DNA of 64,000 nt from Saccopteryx bilineata (lineage: Eukaryota > Chordata > Mammalia > Chiroptera > Emballonuridae), in NCBI RefSeq assembly GCF_036850765.1, contig NC_089491.1, forward strand, positions 129,572,266 through 129,636,265. The letters run 5' to 3'. The position numbers and the translations under genes are program-made. Numbering within the stretch: position 1 is the stretch's first letter; each line of letters opens with the position of its first letter. Below are positions 1 to 10,835 of this stretch, piece after piece. Under the pieces are notes generated by a model, which was not told where the DNA came from, searched no databases, and worked only from the letters and a program-made list of their open reading frames with translations.

Positions 1-230
1 GCTTGAGCCCAAGGTCACTGGCTTGAAGACGGGGTCACTCGGTCTGCTGTGGCCCCTCCGGTCAAGGCACATATGAAAAATCAATTAATGAACAACTAAG
101 GAGCCGCAATGAAAAATTGATGTTTCTCATCTTTCTCCCTTCCTGTCTGTCTGTCCCTATCTGACCCTCTCTCTGACTCTCTCTGTCTCTACCACAAAAA
201 ATAAAATAAAATAAACTCTCTTAAAAAAAA
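1..230 (+). mobile_element. tRNA-derived bat SINE, 5' end outside window
   Basis: The sequence has the SINE sections CTTGAGCCCAAGGTCACTGG and GGTCAAGGCACATATGA, a CT-rich stretch at 120-190 and an A-rich AAATAAAATAAA tail. This order (tRNA-like head, GGTCAAGGCACATA, pyrimidine tract, A-rich tail) recurs in other SINEs of this window, for example at 30751 on the minus strand. The copy is degenerate and its start is cut by the window edge. Confidence 0.75.
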
Positions 231-251
231 ACAGTAGTAGCTCTCATAAAA

Positions 252-581
252 CAGGGGTCCCCAAACTTTTTACACAGGGGGCCAGTTCACTGTCCCTCAG
301 ACCGTTGGAGGGCTGGATATAAAAAAAATTATGAACAAATCCCTATGCACACTGCAAATATCTTATTTTAAAGTAAAAAAACAAAACGAGAACAAATACA
401 ATATTTAAAATAAAGAACAAGTAAATTTAAATCAACAAACTGACCAGTATTTCAATGGGAACTATGCTCCTCTCACTGACCACCAATGAAAGAGGTGCCC
501 CTTCCGGAAGTGCGGTGGGGGCCAGATAAATGGCCTCAGGGGGCCGCATGCAGCCAGTGGGTGGTAGTTTGGGGACCCCTG
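252..581 (+). mobile_element. Non-autonomous hAT element, CAGGGGTCCCC family
   Basis: The element begins CAGGGGTCCCCAAAC and ends GTTTGGGGACCCCTG, a terminal inverted repeat, and has no transposase. It is flanked by 8-bp duplications TCATAAAA (244-251) and CCATAAAA (582-589) with one mismatch, as expected for hAT. It interrupts an older repeat whose right part continues at 582. Copies of the same family occur at 35608, 48051 (inverted) and 58419. Confidence 0.9.
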
Positions 582-830
582 CCATAAAATATTGTAGGCT
601 TGATAAAAAATTTTGGATTCTATTTTAGTGAAATAAAAGTCTATTGACAGAATTTTAAACAAGGGAGTAAGTACTATGATCAAATTTGCTTTTTAAGAGA
701 GAATGAATTACAGGGGCTATTCACAGACTTTGTAGTAGAGGATTAAGTCATGGTCTAGGATAGTGGCAGTGTTAGTAGAGATAAGTAAGGGAATTGAATT
801 GTATTTAGAAAATAAAATTAAGTACTTTAT
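582..830 (+). repeat. Ancient mammalian interspersed repeat fragment
   Basis: Text such as GTAGGCTTGATAAAAAATTTTGGATTCTATTTTAG followed by GAGTAAGTACTATGATC and TGGCAGTGTTAGTAGAGATAAG resembles a medium-reiteration repeat common in mammals (gene-poor, around 200-800 bp). The same type appears at about 62100-62700. I do not recall its formal name. It is noncoding, strongly diverged, and interrupted on its left by the hAT element. Confidence 0.4.
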
Positions 831-839
831 TTTTTAGCA

Positions 840-1800
840 AGTTTTTGTGAGGCTTGCTATGTGGATTCAGGGCCGTAGCTATATATATTTATTTAAATAT
901 TTATTTATTTTTTATTCATTCATTTATTCATACATTCATTAAGTCATTCAATCATACAGTCACTCATTCAATCACTCATACATTAATTTCAGAATGATGG
1001 ATTTGTTTCTAATGTGAGTATCTGCGTCAGTTCCTACATGTGGTGGCATCTGGGGTCTGCTGTGTGGCTCCAACCTTCCAGTCTGGGTATGGTGACAGAG
1101 ATGGCTTCTGTCAGGACGATCTGTGGTTCCCTATCAATTCTGTATTTGGAATATGTATGTCTGGCATCCTGGGTGGGTTTGGAAGCGGCTTCGTGTCCTG
1201 TGTCTCTATGTGGGCTACGGATCTTGGTTCTGATGTAGGAAACCTGGTATAAGGGGTCTGATGTCTGTCTTTGCTGTCTTCTGTCTAGCCTTTTGGCTTC
1301 ATGTGCTGCATCCTGTCTGGGTAACAGCTTTGGGTTGGAGGCTCCTGACCTCCAGTTTCTGTTTGCATTGCTTTCCAGGGCTTCGGGTGTGTGTCGGGGG
1401 GTCCTGACTTTGTCACAGCTGCCTGTTGTGTGCCATGCCTTCTTCATTCAGTGACATGACCCACAGGTGCCATAGTAAAATAATCTAGTTTCTTAGGGTG
1501 AGAGCTGTTTTCCCACTCTGATGCACACTGCCACAGAATGTGCACTCGGGAAGAAGGCCAGAGCAGAGGCTGCTGGAGAAAACCAATTTTTTTTTCTGTT
1601 TTGCTGCCTTCTAGTGGGAATCTTGGGGATGGCATCTTTGAAGAGAAAATACGTTCAAATATACTGATACTGCTTTGGAAGAGGAGACTTTGTAGCTCCC
1701 CAAAGCAGCTTCCATCATAACAGGCCTTAGATATTTCCGGTTGCTGATTTGTGTTCTATTTCTGGCAGGGAGATTCTAGAGGTTTCACAGAGGCTTGCTT
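840..1800 (+). repeat. Diverged duplication unit, copy A
   Basis: Starting from TTTTGTGAGGCTTG at about 843, the order of landmarks matches copy B at 2573: a CATTCATT-rich tract, TGGCATCTxGGGTCTGC, GAATATGTxTGTCTGG, GGGTCTGATGTCTG, GACCCACAG and CTGATACTG. The offset is about 1.73 kb. The unit is T/G rich, and the open frames in it are chance frames. It looks like part of a degenerate tandem array. Confidence 0.7.
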
Positions 1801-2572
1801 CTTCCCCACAGAAGGAAGGGATGAGACATTTGACAGAGGGTGGACATGGGGAGCATGTGCATGTTGCCAGGTCTTGCCATGCGATTGATTCATTTGAGCT
1901 GACTTATTCTCAACTGCATGAGTAGGTCGGTGAGATGGGAAACATCTTCTACTTTGTGGATGGAAAACTTGATTACAGTTAGAAATAATCAGAGTCACAG
2001 TTTTGCACCTGACACATTGATTTGAAGGTGATTTTAAAGGACCCAAAACTGACATACAACCTATGATTGTTACTCATTTTATTATCACACATTGTTTGAA
2101 ATGCCTGGTTTGCAAAGACAGTTTTGTCACAATCAAGTTCATTTTAGGCATGAACACTCCCAGCACCTGTCTATTCACTTACTCGGCCCCTCTGCTGTGT
2201 GCTATGTATGGTTTTGATATTGCCTCGTGAAATATTACTTGCTGTCTCTGTTTCATTCTTCCTGACTTATGTTGCTTCGAACATGTTCATTTGAATTCTG
2301 TCAGGTTATTATAATTCACAAGGTATTGAGGAAAGAAATTGCTTGCTTGCATCAGCAGAGATCGGATGATCTGGCAACGTGAAATTCATGGCTGGGATCC
2401 TGCTAAGTTCTCAGGGTGTTGTACATGGGGGAGATCATGGACATCTGCCAGGTAAGGTAAGTGTTGTTTATTCACTATGTATGTGTCTTCTGGCTATTGG
2501 TGCTGAGTGTGGACAAGTTGTAAGGGTTTGCCAGTTAGATTTTCATCCTGTGACTTCATTTTGTTATTACAG
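1801..2572. other. Spacer between duplicated units, no gene seen
   Basis: T/G-rich single-copy-looking sequence lies between the end of copy A similarity and the start of copy B. I recognise no gene, SINE or LTR here. If copies A and B are consecutive units of a tandem array with a 1.73-kb period, this is simply the right part of unit A. Confidence 0.4.
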
Positions 2573-3440
2573 AGTATTTGTGAGGCTTGGTGCTTGGATT
2601 TGTTTGTTTGGTTGTTTATTTGTTCTTTCGTTCATTCATTCATTCATTCATTTGTTCATTCATTCTTTTATTTATTTAGAGTTGCAGGGTAGGTCACTTT
2701 GCTCTGTGAGGATCTGCTTTTGGTCCTGCCTTTGGCATCTAGGGTCTGCAATCTATCTCAAACTCCCAATTGTGGAAATTGCCTTTTTGGGTATAGAGGT
2801 GGGTTTTGGTCCTATGCATTGTCAGAATATGTGTGTCTGGTGTCCTGGGTTTCTGTGGGTGGTCCTGGGGTGGCTACAGATTCCAATGGTGATGTATGAA
2901 ATCTGGCAGGAAGGGTCTGATGTCTGAAATTTGTTGTCTGGACTTTTGGGTTTATGTTTTGGAACATGTCTGGCTACCGGCTTTGGGTTTGAGCTCTACT
3001 GGCCTTCAGTTCTGATGTGCCATGTTGTCCATGGTTCAGGATGAGTGTCTGAGGTCCTGACATTGCCTCTGCTGTCTGTTGCGTGTGAAGTTGTCTTTAT
3101 TTAGTCAGATGACCCACAGCTGTTGTCACAGGATCTTCTGGTTAATCAGGGTGTGATCCCTTTTCAAACCCTGTTGTGTGCTGCCATGCGTTGTGTATCT
3201 TGAAAGGAACAACAAAGTTGAGGCCATTTGGGGGAAATTTTTATTTTTGCCTCCCTCTCGTGGGCATGTAGAGAATAGCACCTCTAAAGAGAAACTATCT
3301 TGCTATCTCCTGATACTGTTTTGCAAGAATACTTTGAAACTGTCATTGTAGGTTGCATCAGCAGTGCCTGTGAATATGTCTGATGTTCATTGTTTCTTCT
3401 ATTTGTCATATAGTCTTCTGTTTGTTATGTGATTCTTCCT
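2573..3440 (+). repeat. Diverged duplication unit, copy B
   Basis: This is the partner of copy A. It begins ATTTGTGAGGCTTGG, has a CATTCATTCATT run at 2629-2665, then GGCATCTAGGGTCTGC, GAATATGTGTGTCTGGTGTC, GGGTCTGATGTCTG, CAGATGACCCACAG and CTCCTGATACTG in the same order. Divergence is high, with many indels, so the duplication is old. Confidence 0.7.
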
Positions 3441-4344
3441 TCATCATGAGGCAACAAAGGGCTTCTTCTCCTTTGAGGATGGCCACACCTCTGTGTCCCC
3501 ATCCTTTCCACAGGTAGGCATGCATGTTTGCTTTCTTTCCATTAAGCTGTTCAGGTTCCCACAGACCAGCAAAGAGGGGAGAGGTGGGAGGTGGAAGCTC
3601 TGTCTCCAAGGGCACTTCTGAAATCGAACTTTCCAGTGAGCCAGCTTGCAGTTCTGCCTAGATTCTCTCCCAATGCTGTGGTCTTGCCTCTCCTCTCTAA
3701 ATGCTTCCCTCAGTCTCCCTTTCTTAACCTATCCTAAGCATTGTCTTTCAATGACTCACTCTTGTGTTGTGACAGTCTTCCTTCAAAAACTCTAGCTACC
3801 ACACATCCATTCTAGACAGTGGTAGGACACAGATGTCTGTTACATTGTTGATGATGGAGATCAGAATACTTCGTATCATTTGTTTACTGTGAATTGTACT
3901 GCTATTGATATATGGATAAGTTTCCTTCAGGATGTGCTGGTTTTGTGTTTTTCAGTGTCTTAATCAGATTCAGTGTTTTCTGTGTCTGCGAAGGGGGTGT
4001 TCCATGGATATGTTGACCTGGATCATGCTTCCCACTGCTTCTTCTCTATTTTTAAGTCTCTCAGGAGAAGAGAGTAGGGAAGTTCGTTGATGGAATGGAG
4101 TCATTTGTCTTTCCCTTGGCTTTTGCCAGCAGTTGATGCTATAACAGTGTTGGAAATGTGACTGCAACTCTTCTCTGGTGTTCCATGGGCCCTATTCCAG
4201 CTGGATGGCTGTGTTGGATGCATGCAAGTGGTGGATCATGACGGCCTTTATCTTTCATTGGAGTTGCTATTGTGTATCCACAATTGACTGCTATGTGTAT
4301 TGTGTTAAATGTCTTTTGAGTGTGAACTTTGGGTGTGCAATGGA
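3441..4344. other. No gene recognised; moderately T-rich DNA
   Basis: I see no protein, RNA gene or recognised repeat. The stretch may be the continuation of the duplicated unit after copy B, but similarity to the equivalent part after copy A is too weak to claim by eye. Confidence 0.3.
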
Positions 4345-4480
4345 TAAAGTGTTCAAAAAAGTCCAGGCTTGTCCTGCTCAGTCAAGGCACATACAAAAGT
4401 GAGTATTAATCATCACTACTTCCCCGTTCCTCTGTCTCTCTATTCACTCTAATGTAAACCAATTAACATTTTGAACAAAA
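4345..4480 (+). mobile_element. Degenerate tRNA-derived SINE fragment
   Basis: AATGGATAAAGTGTTC, CAGTCAAGGCACATACAAAA and a CTCTGTCTCTCTATTC tract follow the order of the bat tRNA-derived SINEs elsewhere in the window. The head is shortened and the tail decayed. Confidence 0.55.
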
Positions 4481-4559
4481 AGTCTTCTTTAATTCTATCC
4501 TGTGTCATTCTCTTGTGTTTTATTGACCCTAATGACCTTTATTTCATTCAGGTTAGATA

Positions 4560-5620
4560 GTTGGAGTGGAAGGAAAGACAACTTTAGGGTCAGAGGACAG
4601 GTTGACACTGCTCTGGGGTCCAGTGTCCAGCAGCAGGCATTTGAAGTCTGCCACAGGCTCTGGTTTGGGACTGGGTGCCAGCTCTGGTGTGTACCGGAAA
4701 ACATCTGGGGTTCGATTTGACTTCAAATTGTAGTCTGTGCTCTGGGCTGGAGTCTGATGTCCCACATCAGGCTTCTGGGGTCGGGGTCTGGCTTCAGACC
4801 ATCGTCCCGGCTCCGAGTCTATCCCCCGGTTGTTGGCATCAAGGGAATTGGTTCCGGGCATTGTCAGGGCTCCCCGTGCACTGCCTCGTGTCTGGCCTCA
4901 GGGGCTCGGCCTCTGGGCACGCTGCCTGATGTCAGCACGAGACCCATGGACCAGGGGTCCTGATGCCATCATTCCCAGGGCTCTGGGTCCTCTGCCCGAC
5001 GTGCCGTGCGGCATCTGGTACTTGGGCTGGGGATCCTCTTCGGTCTGCTGATTGGGCTCTGGTCCCGGGTCTGGCGTGAGGCATCAAGGGTCTGGTCTTA
5101 GGGTCCCTCTTTCATCTGTGGTCCGAGCTCTGGCTCCTCTGCCTGATGTGCGTCATCAGGCATGCAGCATCGGGGTTTGTCGTCTGGGGTCCAGCATCAG
5201 GGTGCAGCCTCTAGCTCCGCGGCCTGATGTCCGGTATCAGATGTGCTGGCTTGGACATGACTTCGGTCCCTCAGCTATGCTCTGAATCTGCCGCCTGGTG
5301 TTCGGTCTCGAGCTGTGGCTTCTGCCTGTTCTTCAGTGTCTGGATTCATGGCCTGGTGTGCGGCATCAGGTGTGCAGTTCGAGGACTATCACCCGGGCTC
5401 TGACTTCATTGTCTGATGTCCAGCATCAGGGGTCCAGCCTCCGGATCCATTGCCTGGTGCCCGGTATCAGAAGCGCAGCCAAGTCTGGGTTCCCGTGGTG
5501 GTCTAGCCTCTAGGTCCGGTGCCTTACATCTAGCATTGGATGTCTGAAGTCCTCCTTCCATCCAGAGTCCGCGGGAAGATTCTGCGTCTGCTGTCTGACA
5601 TGAGGCTTTCAGGAGTATGT
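4560..5620 (+). repeat. GC-rich degenerate minisatellite, GCCTGATGTCCGGCATCAGG-like unit
   Basis: A recurring motif close to GCCTGATGTCCGGCATCAGG, itself partly palindromic (CCTGATG...CATCAGG), is seen near 4758, 5140, 5222, 5352, 5412 and 5452. CTCTGGG and GTCTGG blocks lie between the copies. Spacings of about 41, 60, 81 and 130 suggest a basic unit near 20 bp. Base composition is far more GC- and CpG-rich than the flanks. The several short overlapping frames come from this composition and are not genes. Confidence 0.6.
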
Positions 5621-5889
5621 AGTAGGTTTGAAGTGACGGATGGAAGGGAACTGTAAGGGACCAACTTTAGGGTTAGTCTATTAATGTATGTATGCTACAT
5701 ATTTAGTGTTTATGTATTTATCTATGCTTGGTCTTTCAGTCACTCTTCTAGGTAGGAAGTTATTTCCTGTAAAGGAGTTTGGGTGAAACGTAGGGGTAGG
5801 ATGTTTGGAATTAGCAGCTGGGCCAGGGGAATGGCACTGGCCCATCTTATGGTTTCTTCTTGGGTGATAGGTATTGGTCAAGCCTAGGA

Positions 5890-6142
5890 TAGTAACATCA
5901 GGTAGTTAGGGTTGAGAGGTTGAGTTGGAGGCCTAGGTTTCGATGTTAGGGAAAAACTTGGAGTTACATTCAGAGGGTTAGTACTATAGTCTGGTCTAGG
6001 GCTAGGCTAGAGCTAGGTTTTGGATTTAGGGTTTTGAGCTGGGGCTGGGGTTAACATGTGGGTTAGAGTGAGAGTTAAGGTAAAGACTCAGGGTTAAGAA
6101 TCAGGGTTAAGACTCAAGGTTAGGGTTTTTATTAGGGTCGTT
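5890..6142 (+). repeat. Degenerate telomere-like TTAGGG-rich tract
   Basis: Words close to TTAGGG occur densely: GTTAGGGTTGAG near 5902, GATGTTAGGGA, AGGGTTAGT, GATTTAGGGTTTTG, TGGGTTAGAG, CAGGGTTAAG twice near 6090-6110, and GGTTAGGGTTTTTATTAGGG at the end. The repeats are not exact hexamers in register, so this is a decayed or telomere-like array. The sequence changes abruptly to ordinary AT-rich DNA after 6142. Confidence 0.55.
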
Positions 6143-6554
6143 ATTTAATGAACCTTTATTCTCATTAACTATGGCACACTTATTACCCCCTTTCATTACC
6201 ATCTGTTATCACATCACTCGCATACATCCAGCCTTTCTGCCCTCTAGGCCCAATATCATCTCTTACTTCAATGTCATTTTGTATGTCCCACCAAACCTCC
6301 TTGCCATCTTCAAACACAATGAATTCCACCTTGACTTTAAGTAACCACACAAGAGCACACAGCATATATACGACCTGTCAAGGCATTTAGTGTAATCCTA
6401 TATGTTAAATTCTATGTCTTTATTTTGTTCACCAAATCTGCTACTTCATCAAGGTTTCTAATCATTTTGCTCCATTTTCTAACAATTTATCACTCTCTTT
6501 GTTATCATTTCTCTACTTAGAATTTTCTGAAATCTTTCTGCTATGTTTAAAATA

Positions 6555-7030
6555 AAAACGTCATTTCTTACATTGGCCAACAAGAACCTGTATGATCTGA
6601 TCACTTCCTAATGTCCTGGTTCCATTTTCACCCCCCTCTGCCCTTCGTTCATGACCTTGTTCTTAATACTCTAACCTCATTGGTTGTATTTCTAGCCCTC
6701 CAATATAAAATTTTACTATTTCAGAACCTCCTGTTTTCCCATTTAGCTAGACACCTTTCAGTTATATTTTAATATGACTACTTTCCTTTTATCTCTGAGG
6801 TCTCAACTTAAATGCTGCCTCATCAGACCCTGTCAATGCAACAGCTTTCTGACTCCAAACCTCACTATCCCTGATTATACTCTATCATGTTACTCTAATT
6901 TCTCCATAGGATTAATATTTTAAAAATATATATTAACTTTGTTTTTAATATCTTTCCTTTCTCTTTTCAGTGCAAGAGCCTTTTTTGCCTCATTTATTAC
7001 TATATATTCAGTGCTTTGATGAAGACCTTG
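6555..7030 (+). mobile_element. L2 LINE 3'-end fragment
   Basis: Text such as GAGGTCTCAACTTAAATGC, CTCATCAGACCC, TCTATCATGTTACTCTA and GCAAGAGCC...ATTCAGTGCTTTG follows the order of the mammalian L2 3' region (clipped copy, no coding capacity). It is strongly diverged. Confidence 0.5.
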
Positions 7031-8190
7031 AGCAATGTTTTAGTAAGCCATGGACAGACACACAAACCACAAGTTAAGCTCCTAGAGGATAGCAATTTTA
7101 TGTTTTTACAATGACAAATATTGGTTAGAAGAAAAAAATCTTCAAAGAAATGCAAATGGAAAATAAACATATAAAATCTAAACTCTTAATCAAGTAAATA
7201 TAAATTAAAACATTGAATTACCAATATTATATATCAAATTGGAAAAATTAAAACAAAAATATACCGTATTTATTCAAAGTTGTGTAGAAAGGCCTCAGAA
7301 TATTAGTCCAAATGTATTCTACTTCTAGGAATTATTCTGAGTACTCAAATATTTGTGTCCAAATATTTATCATAACATCATTTAGTATAATAAGTAATTG
7401 GAAATGATCTACGTGTCAATAGCAGAAAATTGGTTAATATATTTCTAAGATGGAATGAGTTATTTCAAATGAAAATAGAAGTATATACACCATGATGTTT
7501 TCTCTTGTCCATAAGTAAAGGAAAGATTTTTCTTTATTCTGTTAAATATATTCTTTCAATGAGAGTTTATATTTAGTTCAAATAAAAATCCTGGCTTTTC
7601 AAACTGAGTAATCCTTTACTAAGTTCCTGGTAGCTTTCAGTTCTGTTTCAGGAGGCACAGAAAAAGATATAGATCCTCATAACAAAGAATCTAGGATAAA
7701 GAAGTTAAAAAAATTTTTTTGACATCATGAAACATTTAAATTATAAAAACCAAATCAGTCTCCAAAAATATAATTTCTTTCTCATGAAATTTTGATAAAG
7801 TACCAATGGTATATTCAGTATATGCTATCATAGGATAAAGATGAAGAGAGCAGAACTTAATTAAGAGCTATTGTCCTCACAGCTAATAACCAGCAATTCC
7901 ACTGATTACCAGTCCCCAGTATCCTATGCAGCTGTGTTTTCCTTCCTCCATGTTTTCTAATTGTGAGATTCAAGTTTCCCAAGAGGTTTCTGCAGACATA
8001 GCCAAGTATTTACATCTAAAAATGGAGTGACATTTATGGCAGAGATACCCTTGAAGCCTTGGTGTGCAAGTATGTGGAAGGAACGCTTTTCTTCCCAAGT
8101 AAAATTTCTGGGATTGCACATATGACACTTTTTAAACTACAGATCTGAGGATTTTATTATTTTGTATTCAAAATATGTTTAACTGCTCAC
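7031..8190. other. AT-rich intergenic DNA, nothing recognised
   Basis: Low-complexity-prone, AT-rich sequence with no long open frame, RNA gene or confident repeat by eye. Confidence 0.5.
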
Positions 8191-8194
8191 TTAG

Positions 8195-8420
8195 AACTGG
8201 TGAACTAAGGCCTGTGGACCTAGTCCATCTGGTTTACCATTGCTTTTGGAAATAAGGTTTTATTATAATATTGCTGCACCCATTCCTCTATGGGTTTTCT
8301 ACAGTTAGCTATGGTTAAATTTAATTGTTTCAATAGAGGCTATATGGTCCGCAGAGTCTAAAATATAAATATTTACCATCTGGCCCTGTAAAAATAAGTT
8401 CATAGACCCTTACATAGCCT
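8195..8420 (+). mobile_element. Ancient non-autonomous hAT remnant
   Basis: GGCCTGTGGACC, AATAAGGTTTTATTATAATATTG, TATATGGTCCGCAGAGTCTAAAATA, ATTTACCATCTGGCCCTG and AAGTTCATAGACCC follow an old mammalian hAT repeat, with TGGCCC-type terminal regions. It is old: there is no clear target duplication and there are many substitutions. Confidence 0.6.
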
Positions 8421-8812
8421 AAAGCACTCTTCATATATATTTCAAATTGGTTTAGCAAAAGTATTGCTTAAAATATTTCCATGGTGTATTGTTGTTAATA
8501 ATCACTTGACACCATAATAAAACCTAATAACTTTTATTAGCAAAATTACTTTTTTTGTAAGTAGAAAACAGTGAATTAAGTCTTCATTATCTCCTAACTA
8601 CAGTTTCTTCTATTTGTATTAATATTCTAGTGTTCTATTGAATATGATAATCCACATTAGACACATTCTCAGTAAATCTCTTATTGACACAGTCTTAAAT
8701 TACAACCAAAGTCATGTTATATCTGGAAATTAGTTATAACTATTTTATATGGGTGTCATATGAATCTAGAGATCTATGAGCAGCCTGGCCTGTGGTGGTG
8801 CAGGGGATAGAG

Positions 8813-9591
8813 CAGGGGTAGTCAACCTTTTTGTATCTCTGTCAACCACCCACTTTTGTATCTCTGTTAGTAGTACAATTTTCTAACTGCCCACCAATTC
8901 CACAGTAATGGTGATTTATAAAGTAGGGAAGTAACTTTACTTTATAAAATTTATAAAGCAGAATTACAACAAGTTAAAGCATATAATAATAATTACTTAC
9001 CAAGTACTTTATGTCGGATTTTTGCTAAGTTTGGCAGAATAAATATTTTTATTTTATTTTTGATTTTTTTCATTTTTCAGAAGCTGGAAACGGGTAGAGA
9101 CAGTCAGACAGACTCCCGCATGCGCCCGACCGGGATCCACCCGGCATGCCCACCATGGGGCGACGCTCTACCCACCAGGGGGTGATAATCGGCCCATCCT
9201 GGGCGTCGCCATGTTGCGACCAGAGCCACTCTAGCGCCTGAGGCAGAGGCCACAGAGCCATCCCCAGCGCCCGGGCCATCTTTGCTCCAATGGAGCCTTG
9301 GCTGCGGGAGGGGAAGAGAGAGACAGAGAGGAAAGCGCGGTGGAGGGGTGGAGAAGCAAATGGGCACTTCTCCTGTGTGCCCTGGCCGGGAATCGAACCT
9401 GGGTCCTCCGCACGCTAGGCCGACACTCTACCGCTGAGCCAACCGGCCAGGGCGGCAGAATAAATCTTTATGAAACAATTTACTATAGTTAAATCTATCT
9501 TTTTATTTATACTTTGGTTGCTCCACTACCACCCACCATGAAAGCTGGAATGCCCACTTGTGGGCAGTAGGGACCAGGTTGACTACCACTG
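8813..9591 (+). mobile_element. Non-autonomous hAT element, CAGGGGTAGTCAACC family, with SINE insert
   Basis: The ends are CAGGGGTAGTCAACC and GGTTGACTACCACTG. The 8-bp target duplication GGATAGAG is identical on both sides (8805-8812 and 9592-9599). Without the SINE at 9045-9453 the element is about 360 bp, like its uninterrupted relative at 32101-32454. No transposase is encoded. Confidence 0.92.
9045..9453 (-). mobile_element. Ves-type SINE
   Basis: Read on the minus strand it has GCCCTGGCCGGTTGGCTCAG, a tRNA-like head with A and B boxes, a CTTCTCCACCCCTCCACCG section, the GGAGCAAAGATGGCCCGG body and a final CAGCTTCTGAAAAATG plus A-rich tail. The target duplication GGCAGAATAAAT is exact at 9033-9044 and 9454-9465. 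The related hAT at 32101 shows the unfilled site. Confidence 0.95.
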
Positions 9592-9765
9592 GGATAGAGC
9601 ATCAACCTGGAGAGCTGAGGTTGCTGGTCCAAAACCCTGGGCTTGCCTGGTTAAAGCACATATGACAAACAAGCAATGAACAAATAAAGTGAAGCAACTA
9701 TGAGTGAAGAGTTCTTGCTCTCCCCTTCCTCTCTGTAAAATTAATAAATAAAATCTTTAAAAAAA

Positions 9766-9925
9766 ATGCCCTGGCCAGATAGCTCGGGTGGTTGGAGCGT
9801 TGTTCCGAAGCACAGAGGTTGCCCATTTGATCCCTGGTCAGGGCACATACAGATGCTCCTGTCTTTCTCCTGCTCTCTACCTTCCTTTCTCCAAAATCAA
9901 TAAAATAAACCTTAAAAAACACTAA
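9766..9925 (+). mobile_element. tRNA-derived SINE, short type
   Basis: GCCCTGGCCAGATAGCTCGG, TTGGAGCGTTGTTCCGA, GGTTGCCCATTTGATCCC and TGGTCAGGGCACATACAGA form a tRNA-like head with recognisable A and B boxes. A CT-rich stretch and an AATAAAATAAACC tail follow. It sits directly in the A-tail of the preceding SINE. Confidence 0.85.
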
Positions 9926-10304
9926 ACTGCTAATAACACAACAATAAGAACCCTATAGGCTATGCTCAATAAAATAAATAGTAGTATTTGGTGCCTTAAA
10001 TTTTTCCATAGAATATATGTGAAATGTAGACATTAATTCAAATTGTGAGTAGGTAATTTAATCATTGTACTTAGTTAAGAAGAGTTCATTATATTTGAAC
10101 ATTTTAAATCAGATCATGACTTTTTCTTACACTAGTTGTCTCTAAATGGAACCTAGAAAATCATTTTAAATATCATGAACTTAAATCTGAATAAGAGAGG
10201 GAAATTTTAGGCAGTGCTTATACAGAACTGAACCATTTCCCTCTCAAGAGAGAAGCTTAATTCCATTCAGATAATCAGTACTTTTTAGTAACTACCTCCC
10301 CTCC
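9926..10304. other. AT-rich intergenic DNA, nothing recognised
   Basis: No gene, RNA or confident repeat seen. Confidence 0.5.

Positions 10305-10345
<41 letters not shown>
10305..10345 (+). repeat. (CA)n microsatellite
   Basis: Uninterrupted CA dinucleotides for about 40 bp. Confidence 0.97.
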
Positions 10346-10348
<3 letters not shown>

Positions 10349-10444
10349 TTCAGCAAGATACATACTATAAGTTTTTGAGGCAGTCTATAATAATAAAAAT
10401 CATTTTTGTCACTACAATTCAGAGCTTAAGGATGGTTTTTATTC

Positions 10445-10487
<43 letters not shown>

Positions 10488-10821
10488 GTGAGAGAAGGGG
10501 AGGCAGAGATAAACTCCTATTAGCACCCCGACTGGGATCTACCTGGCAAGCCCCCAACTGAGAGATGCTCTACACATCAGGGTGTTGAGCAACTGAACTA
10601 TTTTAATCTTTGAGGCAAGGCCATGGAGCCATCCTCAGCACCCATGGCCAACTTGCTCCAAAGAAGCCATGGTTGTGGGAAAAGAAGAGAGAGAGAAGCG
10701 AGAGGGGGAGGGGTGGAGAAACAGGTAGTTTCTTCTCCTGTGTGCCCTGACCGGGAATCCAACCAGGAACATCCCCACGATGGGCTAACATTCTCAACCA
10801 CTGAGTGAACTGGCCAGGGCC
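10445..10821 (-). mobile_element. Ves-type SINE, older copy, with TTA microsatellite tail
   Basis: Minus-strand order: GGCCCTGGCCAGTTCACTCA head, B-box-like GGTTGGATTCCCGG, TTTCTCCACCCC, then the CTTCTTTGGAGCAAG and AGGATGGCTCC body. The tail has become a (TTA)n array at 10449-10486. Target duplications are GATGGTTTTTATTC (10431-10444) and GATGGTTTATATTC (10822-10835), one mismatch. It is clearly more diverged than the copy at 62963. Confidence 0.92.
10449..10486 (+). repeat. (TTA)n microsatellite
   Basis: An uninterrupted TTA/TAA trinucleotide array grown from the A-rich tail of the adjacent minus-strand SINE. Confidence 0.95.
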
Positions 10822-10835
10822 GATGGTTTATATTC

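Larger units (their letters stand above)
8784..9764 (+). mobile_element. tRNA-derived SINE split by a hAT element
   Basis: The SINE head CCTGGCCTGTGGTGGTGCAG (8785) is broken at 8812 by a hAT element. It resumes at 9592 with ATAGAGCATCAACCTGGAGA, GCTGAGGTTGCTGGTCC, GGTTAAAGCACATATGACA, a CT-rich stretch and an A-rich tail ending near 9764. The inserted hAT itself carries a Ves SINE, so three insertions are stacked here. Confidence 0.8.

Noticed and set aside
4553..5513. Several overlapping 70-100-codon frames in the GC-rich minisatellite
   Set aside because: High GC lowers stop frequency; frames occur on both strands and show no codon-like periodicity or motif.
9070..9492. Frames of 60-87 codons on both strands
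   Set aside because: They repeat in every Ves SINE copy (9045, 60552, 62963) and are products of the SINE sequence.
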